Position numbers and translations under genes: made by a program
Assembly (NCBI GenBank): GCA_965250105.1
Contig: OZ252290.1
Span: 2,790,001 to 2,854,000, forward strand
From: JBCBSK01 sp965250105
GTDB taxonomy: Bacteria; Pseudomonadota; Alphaproteobacteria; Rhizobiales; Tepidamorphaceae
Direction: 5' to 3'
DNA length: 64,000 bases
In this document: positions 8,589 through 17,246 of the stretch, piece after piece
Layout: each line of letters starts with the position of its first letter
Numbering within the stretch: the stretch's first letter is position 1
Notes under the pieces: generated by a model
What the model saw: the letters and a program-made list of their open reading frames with translations, nothing else
The model's database searches: none
What the model was told of the DNA's origin: nothing

Positions 8589-9899
8589 TCACAGCAGAAC
8601 GAATTTCACGCAGAAGATCGCCGCCAGGATGACGACCGGTAAGGTCAGGTCGGCGACGCGGAGCGACAGGAGCTTGATCAGCACATAGGTGATGAAGCCG
8701 AGGCCGATACCGGTGGCGATCGAATAGGTCAGCGGCATGGAGATCGCCACGATCGCCGCCGGGGCCGCTTCGGTGATGTCGTCCCAGGAGATGTCGGTGA
8801 GCCCCTTGGCCATGACCACGGCGACGAACAGAAGCGCTGCCGCCGTCGCATAGGCCGGTATCGAGCCGGCCAGCGGGGCGAAGAACAGGGCGAACCCGAA
8901 CAGGATGGCGACCACGACGCCGGTCAGCCCCGTGCGCCCGCCGGCCGCGACGCCGGCCGCGCTTTCGACATAGCTTGTCGTGTTCGACGTGCCGAGCGCC
9001 GCCCCGGCGACGGTGGCCGACGAATCGGCCAGGAGCGCCTGGCGCATGCGCGGCAGCCGGCCGTCCTTGTCGAGAAAGCCCGCGCGATGCGCCACGCCGA
9101 CCAGCGTGCCGGCGGTGTCGAACAGATCGACGAACAGAAGCGACAGCACGACGATCCAGAAGCTCGCCGCGGCGACTTTGCCGAAATCCATCGCGAACAG
9201 CGTTGGCGAAATGTCGGGCGGCAGCGAGACGACGCCCGAGATCGACGCGACGCCGAGCGGGATGCCGGCGAGCGTCACCGCGAGAATGCCGATGATCGTG
9301 GCGCCCGGCACCTTGAGATAGTTCAGCGCGGCGATGATGCAGAATCCGGCGATGGCGAGCGCCGGGGCGGCGGCGGTGAGATCGCCGACCGTGACGAGCG
9401 TCGCCGGATGGTCGACGATGATGCCGGCATTCGCCAGCCCGATGATGCCGAGGAAGAAGCCGATGCCGGCGCTCGTCGCGAGCTTCAGCGTGCGCGGGAT
9501 TGAATTGATCAGATATTCGCGGATCGGCAGGATCGAGATCACGAGAAACAGGATGCCCGACAGGAACACCGCGGCCAGCGCCTCCTGCCAGGTGAAGCCC
9601 ATCGTGCCGACCACGACATAGGCGAAGAAGGCATTCAGCCCCATGCCCGGCGCCAGCGCGATCGGATAGTTCGCCGCCAGCGCCATGATCAGCGTGCCGA
9701 TCAGGGCGGCGACGCAGGTGGCGACGAAGACCGCGTCCTGCGGCATCCCGGCGGCTGCCAGGATCGCCGGGTTGACGAAGACGATATAGGCCATCGTCAG
9801 GAAGGTGGTGACGCCGGCCAGCGCCTCGGTGCGCACGGTCGTGCCGTTTTCGGAAAGCTTGAACCGGCGTTCCAGGACGCCGCCCGGTTCTGTCGCCAT
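8589..9899 (-). CDS. NCS2/AzgA-family nucleobase permease
   Basis: A 436-residue polytopic inner-membrane transporter. Family signatures include RTEALAGVTTFLTMAYIVFVNP at the N terminus, GMGLNAFFAYVV, SAGIGFFLGIIGLANAGII, LFVDLFDTAGTLVGVAHRAG and GTSNTTSYVESAAGVAAGGRTGLT. These match the AzgA-like branch of NCS2 proton symporters, which import adenine, guanine or hypoxanthine. The start at 9899 (MATEPGGVLERRFKL) matches family N termini and follows a GGGGTG ribosome site. It stands alone on the minus strand, with no purine genes adjacent. The base taken up is not determinable from sequence. Confidence 0.93.
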   Translation of the reverse strand: MATEPGGVLERRFKLSENGTTVRTEALAGVTTFLTMAYIVFVNPAILAAAGMPQDAVFVATCVAALIGTLIMALAANYPIALAPGMGLNAFFAYVVVGTMGFTWQEALAAVFLSGILFLVISILPIREYLINSIPRTLKLATSAGIGFFLGIIGLANAGIIVDHPATLVTVGDLTAAAPALAIAGFCIIAALNYLKVPGATIIGILAVTLAGIPLGVASISGVVSLPPDISPTLFAMDFGKVAAASFWIVVLSLLFVDLFDTAGTLVGVAHRAGFLDKDGRLPRMRQALLADSSATVAGAALGTSNTTSYVESAAGVAAGGRTGLTGVVVAILFGFALFFAPLAGSIPAYATAAALLFVAVVMAKGLTDISWDDITEAAPAAIVAISMPLTYSIATGIGLGFITYVLIKLLSLRVADLTLPVVILAAIFCVKFVLL

Positions 9900-10076
9900 G
9901 ATGGTCACCCCCGCGAGCCTGTATCGGCCGGTCCGTGCCCCTGCCGGCCGTTTGGGAACGCATAGCATGTGACGTCCCGATGACAAGCCTAACGGCTGCG
10001 CATGACCAATATCTGTGCAGAATCGTGTGGTGTGATGCAAGCGCCCGGGCAGTGGAGATAATGCTCTCGGGTCGGA

Positions 10077-10832
10077 TCAGAGTGACTGACCGCCCGACAG
10101 TTCGATGCGTTCGCCGTTGAGCCAGTGCATCTCGTCGGACAGGATCGCGGTAACGGCGCCGCCGATATCGTCCGCCTGGCCCGGCCGTCCGAGCGCCGTC
10201 ATGGAGGCGACCATGCGGTTGATCTCCGGGTTGTCGCGCACCGCGCCGCCGCTGAAGTCGGTTTCGACGGCGCCCGGCGCGATGCAGTTGACGCGGATCC
10301 GCCTGGGGCTGAGCTCCTTGGCCAGATATCGGGTCAGGACCTCGATGGCGCCCTTCATGGGCGCATAGGCGGAATAGCCCGGCAGGGTGAAGCGCGCGAC
10401 GGCCGATGAGACGAACAGGATACGGCCGCCGTCGGAAAGCGCTGGAAGCAGCGCCTGGGTCAGGAAATACGGCGCGCGGACATGGAGGCGATAGAGTTGA
10501 TCAAGCTGCCCCGGCGTCGTCTGCTGGAAGGCCGCATGGATACCGATGCCGGCATTGTTGACGAGATGGCCGATGGTCCCGCCGTCGAACGTGGTTTCGA
10601 GTGCCTCGTGGAGGCGGGTGGTGAAGCCCGCATGATCGTCATCCTCGGCATCGAAGGGCAGCATCGCCGCCTTGACGCCCATGGCCTCGATCTCGTCCGA
10701 CACCGCTTTCGCCGCGTCCGCCGACGTCTTGTAGGTGCCGATGATGGGCGTGCCGCGTTTCGCGAGATGGAGCGCGCTCGCTTTGCCGAGGCCCCGGCTC
10801 GCGCCGGTGATGAGGGCTATTCGGTCGGTCAT
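10077..10832 (-). CDS. Short-chain dehydrogenase/reductase (SDR)
   Basis: A 251-residue classical SDR. It has the glycine-rich cofactor motif (TGASRGLG, residues ~9-16), the NNAGIG strand (~92), the catalytic serine in LFVSSAV, and the YSAYAPMKGA motif carrying the catalytic Tyr and Lys. It ends IELSGGQSL. Cofactor choice looks NADP-like, with ASR after the glycine turn. It lies 57 bases downstream of the methyltransferase-family gene on the same strand and probably shares its transcript. The substrate is unknown; annotation as 3-oxoacyl-ACP reductase would be over-precise. Confidence 0.88.
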   Translation of the reverse strand: MTDRIALITGASRGLGKASALHLAKRGTPIIGTYKTSADAAKAVSDEIEAMGVKAAMLPFDAEDDDHAGFTTRLHEALETTFDGGTIGHLVNNAGIGIHAAFQQTTPGQLDQLYRLHVRAPYFLTQALLPALSDGGRILFVSSAVARFTLPGYSAYAPMKGAIEVLTRYLAKELSPRRIRVNCIAPGAVETDFSGGAVRDNPEINRMVASMTALGRPGQADDIGGAVTAILSDEMHWLNGERIELSGGQSL

Positions 10833-10888
10833 CGTGTCTTCTTCCTGGATGGGGCCATGTCAGCGCGTGGCGGACGCCGTGCGCGCGG

Positions 10889-12028
10889 TCAGAACAGCGG
10901 CACCTGATTGCCGTCATAGAAGGGGTCTTCGGGCGGCGGCAGAACGCGCTCCGCGCCACCTGAGTCGAGATCGACATGCACTTCGATCAGGGCGCGCTTG
11001 TTGACCGCCTGCCACAGGATGTCGGGCGACCGCGCCGCGCCCGCGCCGAATTCGGGTTCGGTGAAGATCACCTTGTAGCGGTCCGGGTTCCGGTCGCGGG
11101 GCACCGAATGGCCGAACTGCTCGCCTGGTGGCAGGTCCATGGGTATTTCGGAGACATACATCTCCGTCGGCAGCACATAGGCGAGGAAATCATCCCCCCG
11201 GAGCACGTCCAGCGCGGTTGCGACGCCCTCCGCGTCGCGGGCGATGGACGCCACCTGCTCGAGCCGACCGTCCGGCATGTCCGCTACCGAGAGGTAGACC
11301 CCGTCCGGCGTCTCGAACGTATGCAGCGACTGGATCGCGATGTGGCGCAGTCCGAAGGCGGCGAGCGTCGACACCACGACGACCACGATGAAGGCGGCCA
11401 GCCAGGCGGTGGCCCTCAGCCACGGATTGCCGATCGGTCGCAGGCGGAACGGCCAGAGCCCGCGCGGCAGGAACCCGCCCGTGCGGTCCATATACGCCGC
11501 ATAGGACGGATACTGCTTCAGGCAGATCGCCTCTTCGGCCCGGGCCAGCCCGACATAGATGAAAATGACGAGGATCGTGCTGAACAGGACCAGAAAGCGC
11601 GGCCAGACGAGCAGCATGCCGATGCTCGCGATGACCAGCGCCAGATATTGCGGGTGTCGGATGTAGCGGTAAAGGCCGTTCACGACCGCATCCGAGCGCC
11701 GGAGCTTGGCCCGATAGATCTGAACAGCGCCGATCAGGAAGGCCAGAATGCCGCCGAACAGCAGGACGAGGCCAATTCCCGTCAAGGCGTCGATGACTGG
11801 CGACCGCGTGTCCGACACCACATGCGGCAGGAAAAACCACAGCGTCCAGTGGGTCAGTTCGATCCCTTGAAGCCAATCAAGGCCAGGTCCGTAGACCGCG
11901 TAGAAATAGGCAGCAAACGGGCTGAACATATAGAAGAACTCGAACGCGATCAGCACGTAGAAACCGGCACTGACCCAGAACAGCCGGCGCAGTGATCTTG
12001 TGTTCGGCTCTTGCGTTTCCGGTTGCAT
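10889..12028 (-). CDS. Isoprenylcysteine carboxylmethyltransferase-family membrane protein with C-terminal soluble extension
   Basis: The 379-residue protein has four to five membrane segments in its first 210 residues and the ICMT/phospholipid-methyltransferase signature NGLYRYIRHPQYLALV followed by RAEEAICLKQYPSYAAYM, the SAM-binding helix-turn region. After a further membrane span (AWLAAFIVVVVVSTLAAFG) comes a ~150-residue non-membrane region (from ~230) with no family I recognise, so the protein is longer than the usual ~200-residue members. The ATG at 12028 (MQPETQEPN) is chosen over one at 12079 because the latter extends into the divergent promoter region. It is divergent from a TetR gene, its likely regulator, and followed by the SDR. 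Confidence 0.8.
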   Translation of the reverse strand: MQPETQEPNTRSLRRLFWVSAGFYVLIAFEFFYMFSPFAAYFYAVYGPGLDWLQGIELTHWTLWFFLPHVVSDTRSPVIDALTGIGLVLLFGGILAFLIGAVQIYRAKLRRSDAVVNGLYRYIRHPQYLALVIASIGMLLVWPRFLVLFSTILVIFIYVGLARAEEAICLKQYPSYAAYMDRTGGFLPRGLWPFRLRPIGNPWLRATAWLAAFIVVVVVSTLAAFGLRHIAIQSLHTFETPDGVYLSVADMPDGRLEQVASIARDAEGVATALDVLRGDDFLAYVLPTEMYVSEIPMDLPPGEQFGHSVPRDRNPDRYKVIFTEPEFGAGAARSPDILWQAVNKRALIEVHVDLDSGGAERVLPPPEDPFYDGNQVPLF

Positions 12029-12190
12029 GGCGACCCGTCCCGATGACCTGACCGCCATAGGATATGAGCCAATGCTCACATTCGCTACTCGCGTTCACGG
12101 GTCAGCCGAAGCGGCGTGTTTCCTCGGTTTTCGCGATATCTTGGGGTCGTTTTGCGCCCCGCACTCGCATTCCGGCGACGGTGCGCGGTA

Positions 12191-12202
12191 TCGCGATCGC
12201 GA
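12191..12202. promoter_or_regulatory. Perfect 12-base palindrome in the divergent TetR/methyltransferase intergenic region
   Basis: TCGCGATCGCGA is self-complementary and lies 45 bases before the TetR start and 163 bases before the methyltransferase start. TetR-type regulators commonly bind dyads in such divergent spacers and repress both genes. However, CG-rich palindromes of this kind occur by chance in high-GC genomes, so this is only a candidate operator. Confidence 0.3.
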
Positions 12203-12246
12203 GATGGATGGCATCATATGCGAGCAATAACTCAGGAAACGGATCG

Positions 12247-12870
12247 ATGACCGACGACGTCGCCTCGCTCACCGCTCGAAAGACGCCGAGGCAGGCGCGC
12301 AGCCGCCATACGCGCGATGCGATCCTCGAAGCGGCCGCCCGCATCATCGAGGAGGATGGCCTCCACCGGCTGACGACAAACCGTGCCGCCGAGCGGGCGG
12401 GCGTGTCGATCGGATCGCTCTATCAATACTTCCCCGGCAAGGAGGCAATCCTGGCGACACTGATCCGCGAGATGCGGCGGGACATGCTGATCGACATCCG
12501 CGCGGGCATCGAGGCGGGAAAACGGCGCGATCTGCGCGATGCGGTTCAGGCGCTGGTGGAGGCGAGCCTGCGTCATCACTTTCGCCATCCCAGGCTGACG
12601 GAGGCATTGGAGGTCGCGGAAGCCGAACTGCCAATGGACGCCGAAACCCAGGCCCTGAAATCGAACATGAAGGTGCTGGTCGTCGGGATGCTCGACGCGC
12701 GCGGCGTACCGAACGCGGAGCAAGCCGCTTTCGACCTGATCGCGATGTGCCACGGCATCGTCCTTGCGTCGCTGGGCGCCGGACATGATGATCTCGCGGC
12801 GCTTTCAGCGCGCCTCCGCCTGGCCGTCAACGGCTATCTCAACGAGAACGCGTCCTTCGAGGGGAATTGA
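12247..12870 (+). CDS. TetR/AcrR-family transcriptional regulator
   Basis: A 207-residue one-component regulator. Residues ~15-60 form the TetR helix-turn-helix: RHTRDAILEAAARIIEEDGLHRLTTNRAAERAGVSIGSLYQYFPGKEAIL, shown here as the family pattern of R-I-A-A.....G...T...IA..AGVS.G..Y.YF. The rest is the helical ligand-binding and dimer domain (FDLIAMCHGIVLASLG). The ATG at 12247 directly opens the domain; the open frame upstream runs through the promoter region. Its divergent arrangement with the methyltransferase/SDR pair suggests it represses that pair and itself. The ligand is unknown. Confidence 0.9.
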   Translation: MTDDVASLTARKTPRQARSRHTRDAILEAAARIIEEDGLHRLTTNRAAERAGVSIGSLYQYFPGKEAILATLIREMRRDMLIDIRAGIEAGKRRDLRDAVQALVEASLRHHFRHPRLTEALEVAEAELPMDAETQALKSNMKVLVVGMLDARGVPNAEQAAFDLIAMCHGIVLASLGAGHDDLAALSARLRLAVNGYLNENASFEGN

Positions 12871-13170
12871 CCGGGGTCGGTTCCCCTCCATCGACCTGCA
12901 TGGCAGATCACGACGCTTGGGATGGAACACGCCGCGCCACGATGGCGTGACTGCGGTGTCGTACGGGTTCTATTGCCGCTCCGATGGCACTACTGTCTCG
13001 GTTAACGGGGGTCGACAGTGATGCGGGAGCGGGTTGGGACGGGGACGTCTCCGCCTCGGTCGCGCTGAAAGCTGGAGATCGGTGCCATGTGCCGTGTCGT
13101 CCTGTTCGTCGGGTCCGCCCGAGGGCATGTCGGCCAAGTGCGAGGGCCTGTCTCCCCATGGAGGTAGTGA
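12871..13170. other. Intergenic region
   Basis: No gene is supported in these 300 bases. A short GGGG...CCCC hairpin just after the TetR stop (near 12873-12890) could end that transcript. At the far end GGAGGTAG (about 13159-13166) is the ribosome site of the next gene. Nothing else is evident. Confidence 0.5.
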
Positions 13171-13779
13171 ATGTCTCTATTGTCCTTTGACCGTGGTGTC
13201 CGGGTCGCGCGCGGCCTGTCCAGACTGTTCTGGCGGTCCGCCGTGATGGTCGCCATGGTCGCCGGCCTGTCGGCCGTGCCCGATGTCGCATCGGCCGGCA
13301 CCGGCTATGTCACGACCGATCTCAACCTGCGCAGCGGTCCCGGCACCCGCTACAAGCGGATCGCGGTGATCCCGTCCGGCCATCGGGTGAACATCATCAC
13401 CTGCCGTGGCTATGGATCATGGTGCTATGTCGGCTATCGCGGCCATCGCGGCTATGCGTCGGGCCGCTATATCGGGGCGGGCGGCTATCGCGCGCCGCGC
13501 CGCGTCTACCGCCAGCCGCGCGTGATCATCGCACCGCAGATCTATGTCGGCCCGCGCTTCCGGCATCGCGATTATTACTATGATCGCCGCTACTACCGGC
13601 CGCATCGGGTCTACCGGCATCGGCCGCACCGGGTTTACCGCCATCACAGGCCGCACAGGGTCGAGCGGCATCACAGGCCGCACCGGCACTATCACCACAA
13701 TCGCCGGCACCACTCTTATGGCACCGTGCCCGGTCGCCGGAAGCAATACCAAAATCCAGACGGTGGATCGGACCGGTAG
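13171..13779 (+). CDS. Exported SH3-domain protein with His/Arg/Tyr-rich repeat tail
   Basis: The 202-residue product has an N-terminal signal sequence (hydrophobic SAVMVAMVAGLSAV, cleavage near ASA-G at about residue 42). A bacterial SH3 domain (SH3_3 type) follows at ~46-100, with the typical VTTDLNLRSGPGTRYKRIAVIPSGHRVNI and GSWCYVGYRGHRGYASGRYI pattern. From ~105 it becomes a very basic, aromatic tail with near-repeats of RPHRVYRHH. Bacterial SH3 domains usually bind peptidoglycan or peptides; the poly-His/Arg tail could bind metal or polyanions (inference). The ATG follows GGAGGTAG. A strong hairpin lies 15 bases after the stop. Confidence 0.85.
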   Translation: MSLLSFDRGVRVARGLSRLFWRSAVMVAMVAGLSAVPDVASAGTGYVTTDLNLRSGPGTRYKRIAVIPSGHRVNIITCRGYGSWCYVGYRGHRGYASGRYIGAGGYRAPRRVYRQPRVIIAPQIYVGPRFRHRDYYYDRRYYRPHRVYRHRPHRVYRHHRPHRVERHHRPHRHYHHNRRHHSYGTVPGRRKQYQNPDGGSDR

Positions 13780-13793
13780 GGAAACCACCATCG

Positions 13794-13823
13794 GCCCAAC
13801 CAGTCTCAGACGGCTGGTTGGGC
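13794..13823 (+). terminator. Hairpin after the SH3-domain gene
   Basis: Perfect 10-base arms GCCCAACCAG (13794-13803) and CTGGTTGGGC (13814-13823) enclose a 10-base loop, starting 15 bases after the stop codon. A T-run is absent, so it may act as a Rho-assisted or RNA-stabilising structure rather than a textbook terminator. A second short dyad (CGTCTC/GAGACG) follows near 13829-13844. Confidence 0.6.
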
Positions 13824-14221
13824 TGAAACGTCTCGATGGAGACGTCTCGATGTCCGGGTCGTCATGGCCGGGCCTGTTCCGGCACGCGGCGGGCAATGCT
13901 TGAGTGTCGTTGACCCCGACCCCAGGGACCAGCGCCGGCGTGACCGCGCGCAACCCGCCACTGGCTTGGTCCTGAACGCCGACAAAGCACGCAGCACTCT
14001 GAAAGATGCCGGTCGTGACACTGTCAGGGCCGATGGACATGCTGCGCGAAAGTTGCAGCCGCGCAACAATCGGGTCACAATCACAACCGGGCACAATTTT
14101 GGCGCGTGCGATTCGGCTTCGGCCTTTCAGTCGTCGGCCGGGCGTTACGCTTCATTTACCATAAGTGCGCACTGTCGGTGTGTCGGTCGCGCTGGAGGGG
14201 AAGAAACGAAGGGGGCAGGGC
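13824..14221. other. Intergenic region before the first autotransporter
   Basis: About 400 bases without a supportable gene. It likely holds the promoter of the autotransporter gene; the segment around 14085-14170 has slightly lower GC and TTTACC/CATAAG-like strings. The autotransporter ribosome site (AAGGGGGCAGGG) ends the region. Confidence 0.45.
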
Positions 14222-17134
14222 ATGTCGATCGGGTCCCGCAAGCCGTCGCCGCGCGCAGTGGCGATGCCACGCTCTCGACTGCCCGGTATGGCAAGGCTTC
14301 TGGCCAGCGCGTCACTGCTGACCTCGGCGGCGGCGCTGTCGACCCCGTTCCTCGCGGTGACGACCAGCGGCGCGGCGGCGCAATGCACGGAAGGCCCGAG
14401 CGGCACCTTTGTCTGCTCCGGCGCACTCTCCACGCCCCAGATATTGGTATCGCCGTCCGGCACGCCGCTGAGCGTCACGGCCGAACCTGATTTCAGCGTC
14501 AGGACGACGACGGGCGACGCCATCACGCTGATCAGCGAAAACGGCATCACGTTCACCCAGCAGGCTGGTGGCGGAGAGATCTACGGCGCGGGCACGACCA
14601 TCGGCTCGGGTAACGGTATCTATGCCAGCAATGGCGGGGTCGAGGGTGCGCTGACCATCACGACGACGGGGACCGTCTCCGGCGGTGGGAGCATGGCCGA
14701 TGGCATTCGTGCCCTGAACAACGGCGCCAACACGACGGATCTGACGATCCAGGCGGCGGCGGTCAATGGCGGGCGTTACGGCATTTACGCCCGGAACAGC
14801 GGTTCAGGGGCGCTGACGATCACGACGACCGGGTTTGTCGAAGGGATCGCCCAGGACGGCATCAATGCCGAGATCGACAATCCGACCAATGGCAGCGACC
14901 TGACGATCGTCGCGACGAAGGGTGTGTCGGGAGGGGATTTCGGCATCACCGCCGTCCATCGCGGCAGTGGCGGATTGTCGATCACCGCGGATAGCTCCGT
15001 TCGCGGCGCGACGTTCGGCATCGCGGCCGGCGGTTATGGCACCGGCCCCGTGTCGGTCACGGTGTCGGGCGCCGTCACCGGCGTGATTGAAGACGGCATC
15101 TTCGTCGAATCCGCCTCCAGCCAGCCGTTGATGGTGACGATCAACCAGACCGGCAGCGTGACGAGCACCGGCACTGGCGCCGACGATTTCGGTATCGATG
15201 TCGGTGGTGGAGCCGCCGAAATCGTCGTGTCGGGTCCCGTGACCGGTGGCGCCGGTGGGGCCATCCGGTTCGATCCGCTGACAGCGCGGGACGACGTTCT
15301 GCAGCTTCAGTCGGGTTTCGGGATCAAGGGCAGCGTTCTCGCAGGCGACGGCACGGATACGCTGCGCTTCGGCGGAACGGGCGCCGACGGTTTCGATCTC
15401 GACCGGATCGATGACGGCGGCGGATCGCGGCAATATCGCGGCTTCGATCAGTTTCAGGTCACCGGCGGCACATGGATCTTCTCCGGCACCACGACCCAGA
15501 CGTTTTCGGTGTTTGGCGGTGGCGCGTTGGGCGGCACCGGCGCGTTTGGTGAGCTGGACGTGCGGCCCGGCGGTATCCTGTCGCCCGGCGGCACGGCCGG
15601 CGGACAGGAACCAGCCAGCCCGCTCAACACGATCGTCGACGATCCCGGCGCGGTCGGTCTCGGCCCGAACAGTGGCGGCATCGGCCAATCGGGCAATGAT
15701 ATCGGCACGATTTCGGTGAATGGCGATGTGACTTTCGGCGAGGGATCGATCTATGTCGTGCAGATCGACAATCAGGATAATGCCGATCTGATCGCCGCGA
15801 CCGGTAGCGTCGACATCGCCGGTGGCGAGACCGCGCTTATCGTCGCCGCAGAACCGGGCCTGTTCCCCTCGACGCCGCTCGTCTACACGATCATTACCGC
15901 CGATGGCGGCGTGACCGGCCAGTTCGAGACCGTTGTCGACACGCTGCCCGATCTCGACCTCGTCGCGGTCTATACGCCCAATTCGGTCCTGCTCGACTAT
16001 ATCGTCGAACCGCCATCGCCCGATAATCCTGGCCGCCGCGGTTCGTCGCCGAAGGAGATCCATCCTTCCGCTACCATGTCGGGCCTGTTCTCGGCGCATC
16101 TGTTCGCCTCCAGCCTGCAGCGGCGCGGCGAACTGGTCACCGAGCTCGAGACCGGCGGCGGCAGCCCCTCGCTGGCGCTTGGCTTCCTGCCGGGGTCCGA
16201 CATGCCGCGGCATTTGCCGCCGCACCTTCTCGCTGCCGACATGCCGGGCCTGCCGTCGGCGCCTGTCGAGCCGCGCCTGTGGAATGTCTGGGGTCAGGTT
16301 CTGGGTAATGCCACGGAGCTCGACGACCAGGCCGGCGTCGACGGCTTCGACGCGCTGATCGGCGGTTTCGCCTTCGGTTTCGAGCGCCGCTTCAACGGGT
16401 TCGGCTTTCCCGCCTATGCCGGCCTCGGCATCGGCTACACCGCCGCCGATGTCGATTCCGACCTGTCCGATGCCGATATCGACAGTTTCCATATCGGCGC
16501 CTATGGCGGCCTCGCGCGCGGCGCGCTGGCGCTGTCGGGCGCGCTGTCCTACGCCTATCAGGACTACACCTTCGACCGGGTCATTCCCTTCGGCGGCGGC
16601 ACGGCCACCGCCGAGGGCGAGTCGCACGGCCATGCCTTCACCGCCTCGGCGGAAGCCTTTTACGATCTGTCCGATCATCTCGCGGGCGATGCGAGAAGCC
16701 GCCATGCCTGGCGCTTCGGTCCTCTGTTGAGTGCCGATCTGCACTATGCGGAACGCGCCGGCTTCACCGAAACGGGTGTCGGTATTCTCAATCTGACCGT
16801 CGAGGGCGACGAGGTGACCCAGGGCCTTCTCGGCATCGGCGCGTCGGCCGGGCTGACCCGCGCCATGGGCACCGCGCTTGTCCATGCCGATGTCCGTCTG
16901 CAGTGGCAGCATGTGGTCGGCGACACCGGCGTGGCGACCGAGAGCGGTCTCGTGGTGCCGGGCGCGAATTTCGTGGTCGATTCGGTCGATGTCGGTCGCA
17001 ACCGGCTCGTCGTTGGCACCGGTCTCGGCGTCGAGTTCAGCGAGCGGCTCGCAGCCCATATCCGATGTACCGGCCAGTTGAGCGAGACATTCCAGAGCCA
17101 TGACGCCAGCGCCGGCCTGACTTGGCGCTTCTGA
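14222..17134 (+). CDS. Autotransporter (type Va) with beta-helix passenger
   Basis: A 970-residue surface protein. The long signal region (to ~residue 58, ending in GAAAQ) has the extended basic N terminus often seen in autotransporters. The passenger (~60-600) contains irregular beta-helix units built on LTITTTGxVxG...GIxAxNxG (residues ~140-320), and ends with a hydrophilic linker rich in Pro. The C-terminal ~285 residues (from ~685, LWNVWGQVLGNATELDDQAG) are an autotransporter beta-barrel ending in GLTWRF, with the terminal Phe expected for BAM recognition. The start at 14222 follows AAGGGGGCAGGG. No protease catalytic motif was seen, so an adhesin-like role is the cautious inference. It is followed by an FAD-dependent oxidoreductase. 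Confidence 0.9.
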   Translation: MSIGSRKPSPRAVAMPRSRLPGMARLLASASLLTSAAALSTPFLAVTTSGAAAQCTEGPSGTFVCSGALSTPQILVSPSGTPLSVTAEPDFSVRTTTGDAITLISENGITFTQQAGGGEIYGAGTTIGSGNGIYASNGGVEGALTITTTGTVSGGGSMADGIRALNNGANTTDLTIQAAAVNGGRYGIYARNSGSGALTITTTGFVEGIAQDGINAEIDNPTNGSDLTIVATKGVSGGDFGITAVHRGSGGLSITADSSVRGATFGIAAGGYGTGPVSVTVSGAVTGVIEDGIFVESASSQPLMVTINQTGSVTSTGTGADDFGIDVGGGAAEIVVSGPVTGGAGGAIRFDPLTARDDVLQLQSGFGIKGSVLAGDGTDTLRFGGTGADGFDLDRIDDGGGSRQYRGFDQFQVTGGTWIFSGTTTQTFSVFGGGALGGTGAFGELDVRPGGILSPGGTAGGQEPASPLNTIVDDPGAVGLGPNSGGIGQSGNDIGTISVNGDVTFGEGSIYVVQIDNQDNADLIAATGSVDIAGGETALIVAAEPGLFPSTPLVYTIITADGGVTGQFETVVDTLPDLDLVAVYTPNSVLLDYIVEPPSPDNPGRRGSSPKEIHPSATMSGLFSAHLFASSLQRRGELVTELETGGGSPSLALGFLPGSDMPRHLPPHLLAADMPGLPSAPVEPRLWNVWGQVLGNATELDDQAGVDGFDALIGGFAFGFERRFNGFGFPAYAGLGIGYTAADVDSDLSDADIDSFHIGAYGGLARGALALSGALSYAYQDYTFDRVIPFGGGTATAEGESHGHAFTASAEAFYDLSDHLAGDARSRHAWRFGPLLSADLHYAERAGFTETGVGILNLTVEGDEVTQGLLGIGASAGLTRAMGTALVHADVRLQWQHVVGDTGVATESGLVVPGANFVVDSVDVGRNRLVVGTGLGVEFSERLAAHIRCTGQLSETFQSHDASAGLTWRF

Positions 17135-17246
17135 CCGCGTATTCGATCCCCGTCATCATCGATTCTGATTGCCGCCGGATGCCGCACGCGCTATCGGGCG
17201 CGCCGGTACTCCTGTTTCACCGAAGCGTCATGAAAAGGCGGTGGCG

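Noticed and set aside
9900..10076. Possible purine riboswitch before the NCS2 permease gene
   Set aside because: The region lacks the conserved three-way-junction loop sequences of the purine aptamer.
8485..13140. Shared 15-base string ATGTCGGCCAAGTGC at about 8486 and 13124
   Set aside because: A repeat of this length is expected by chance about once or twice in 64 kb, and the flanks do not match.
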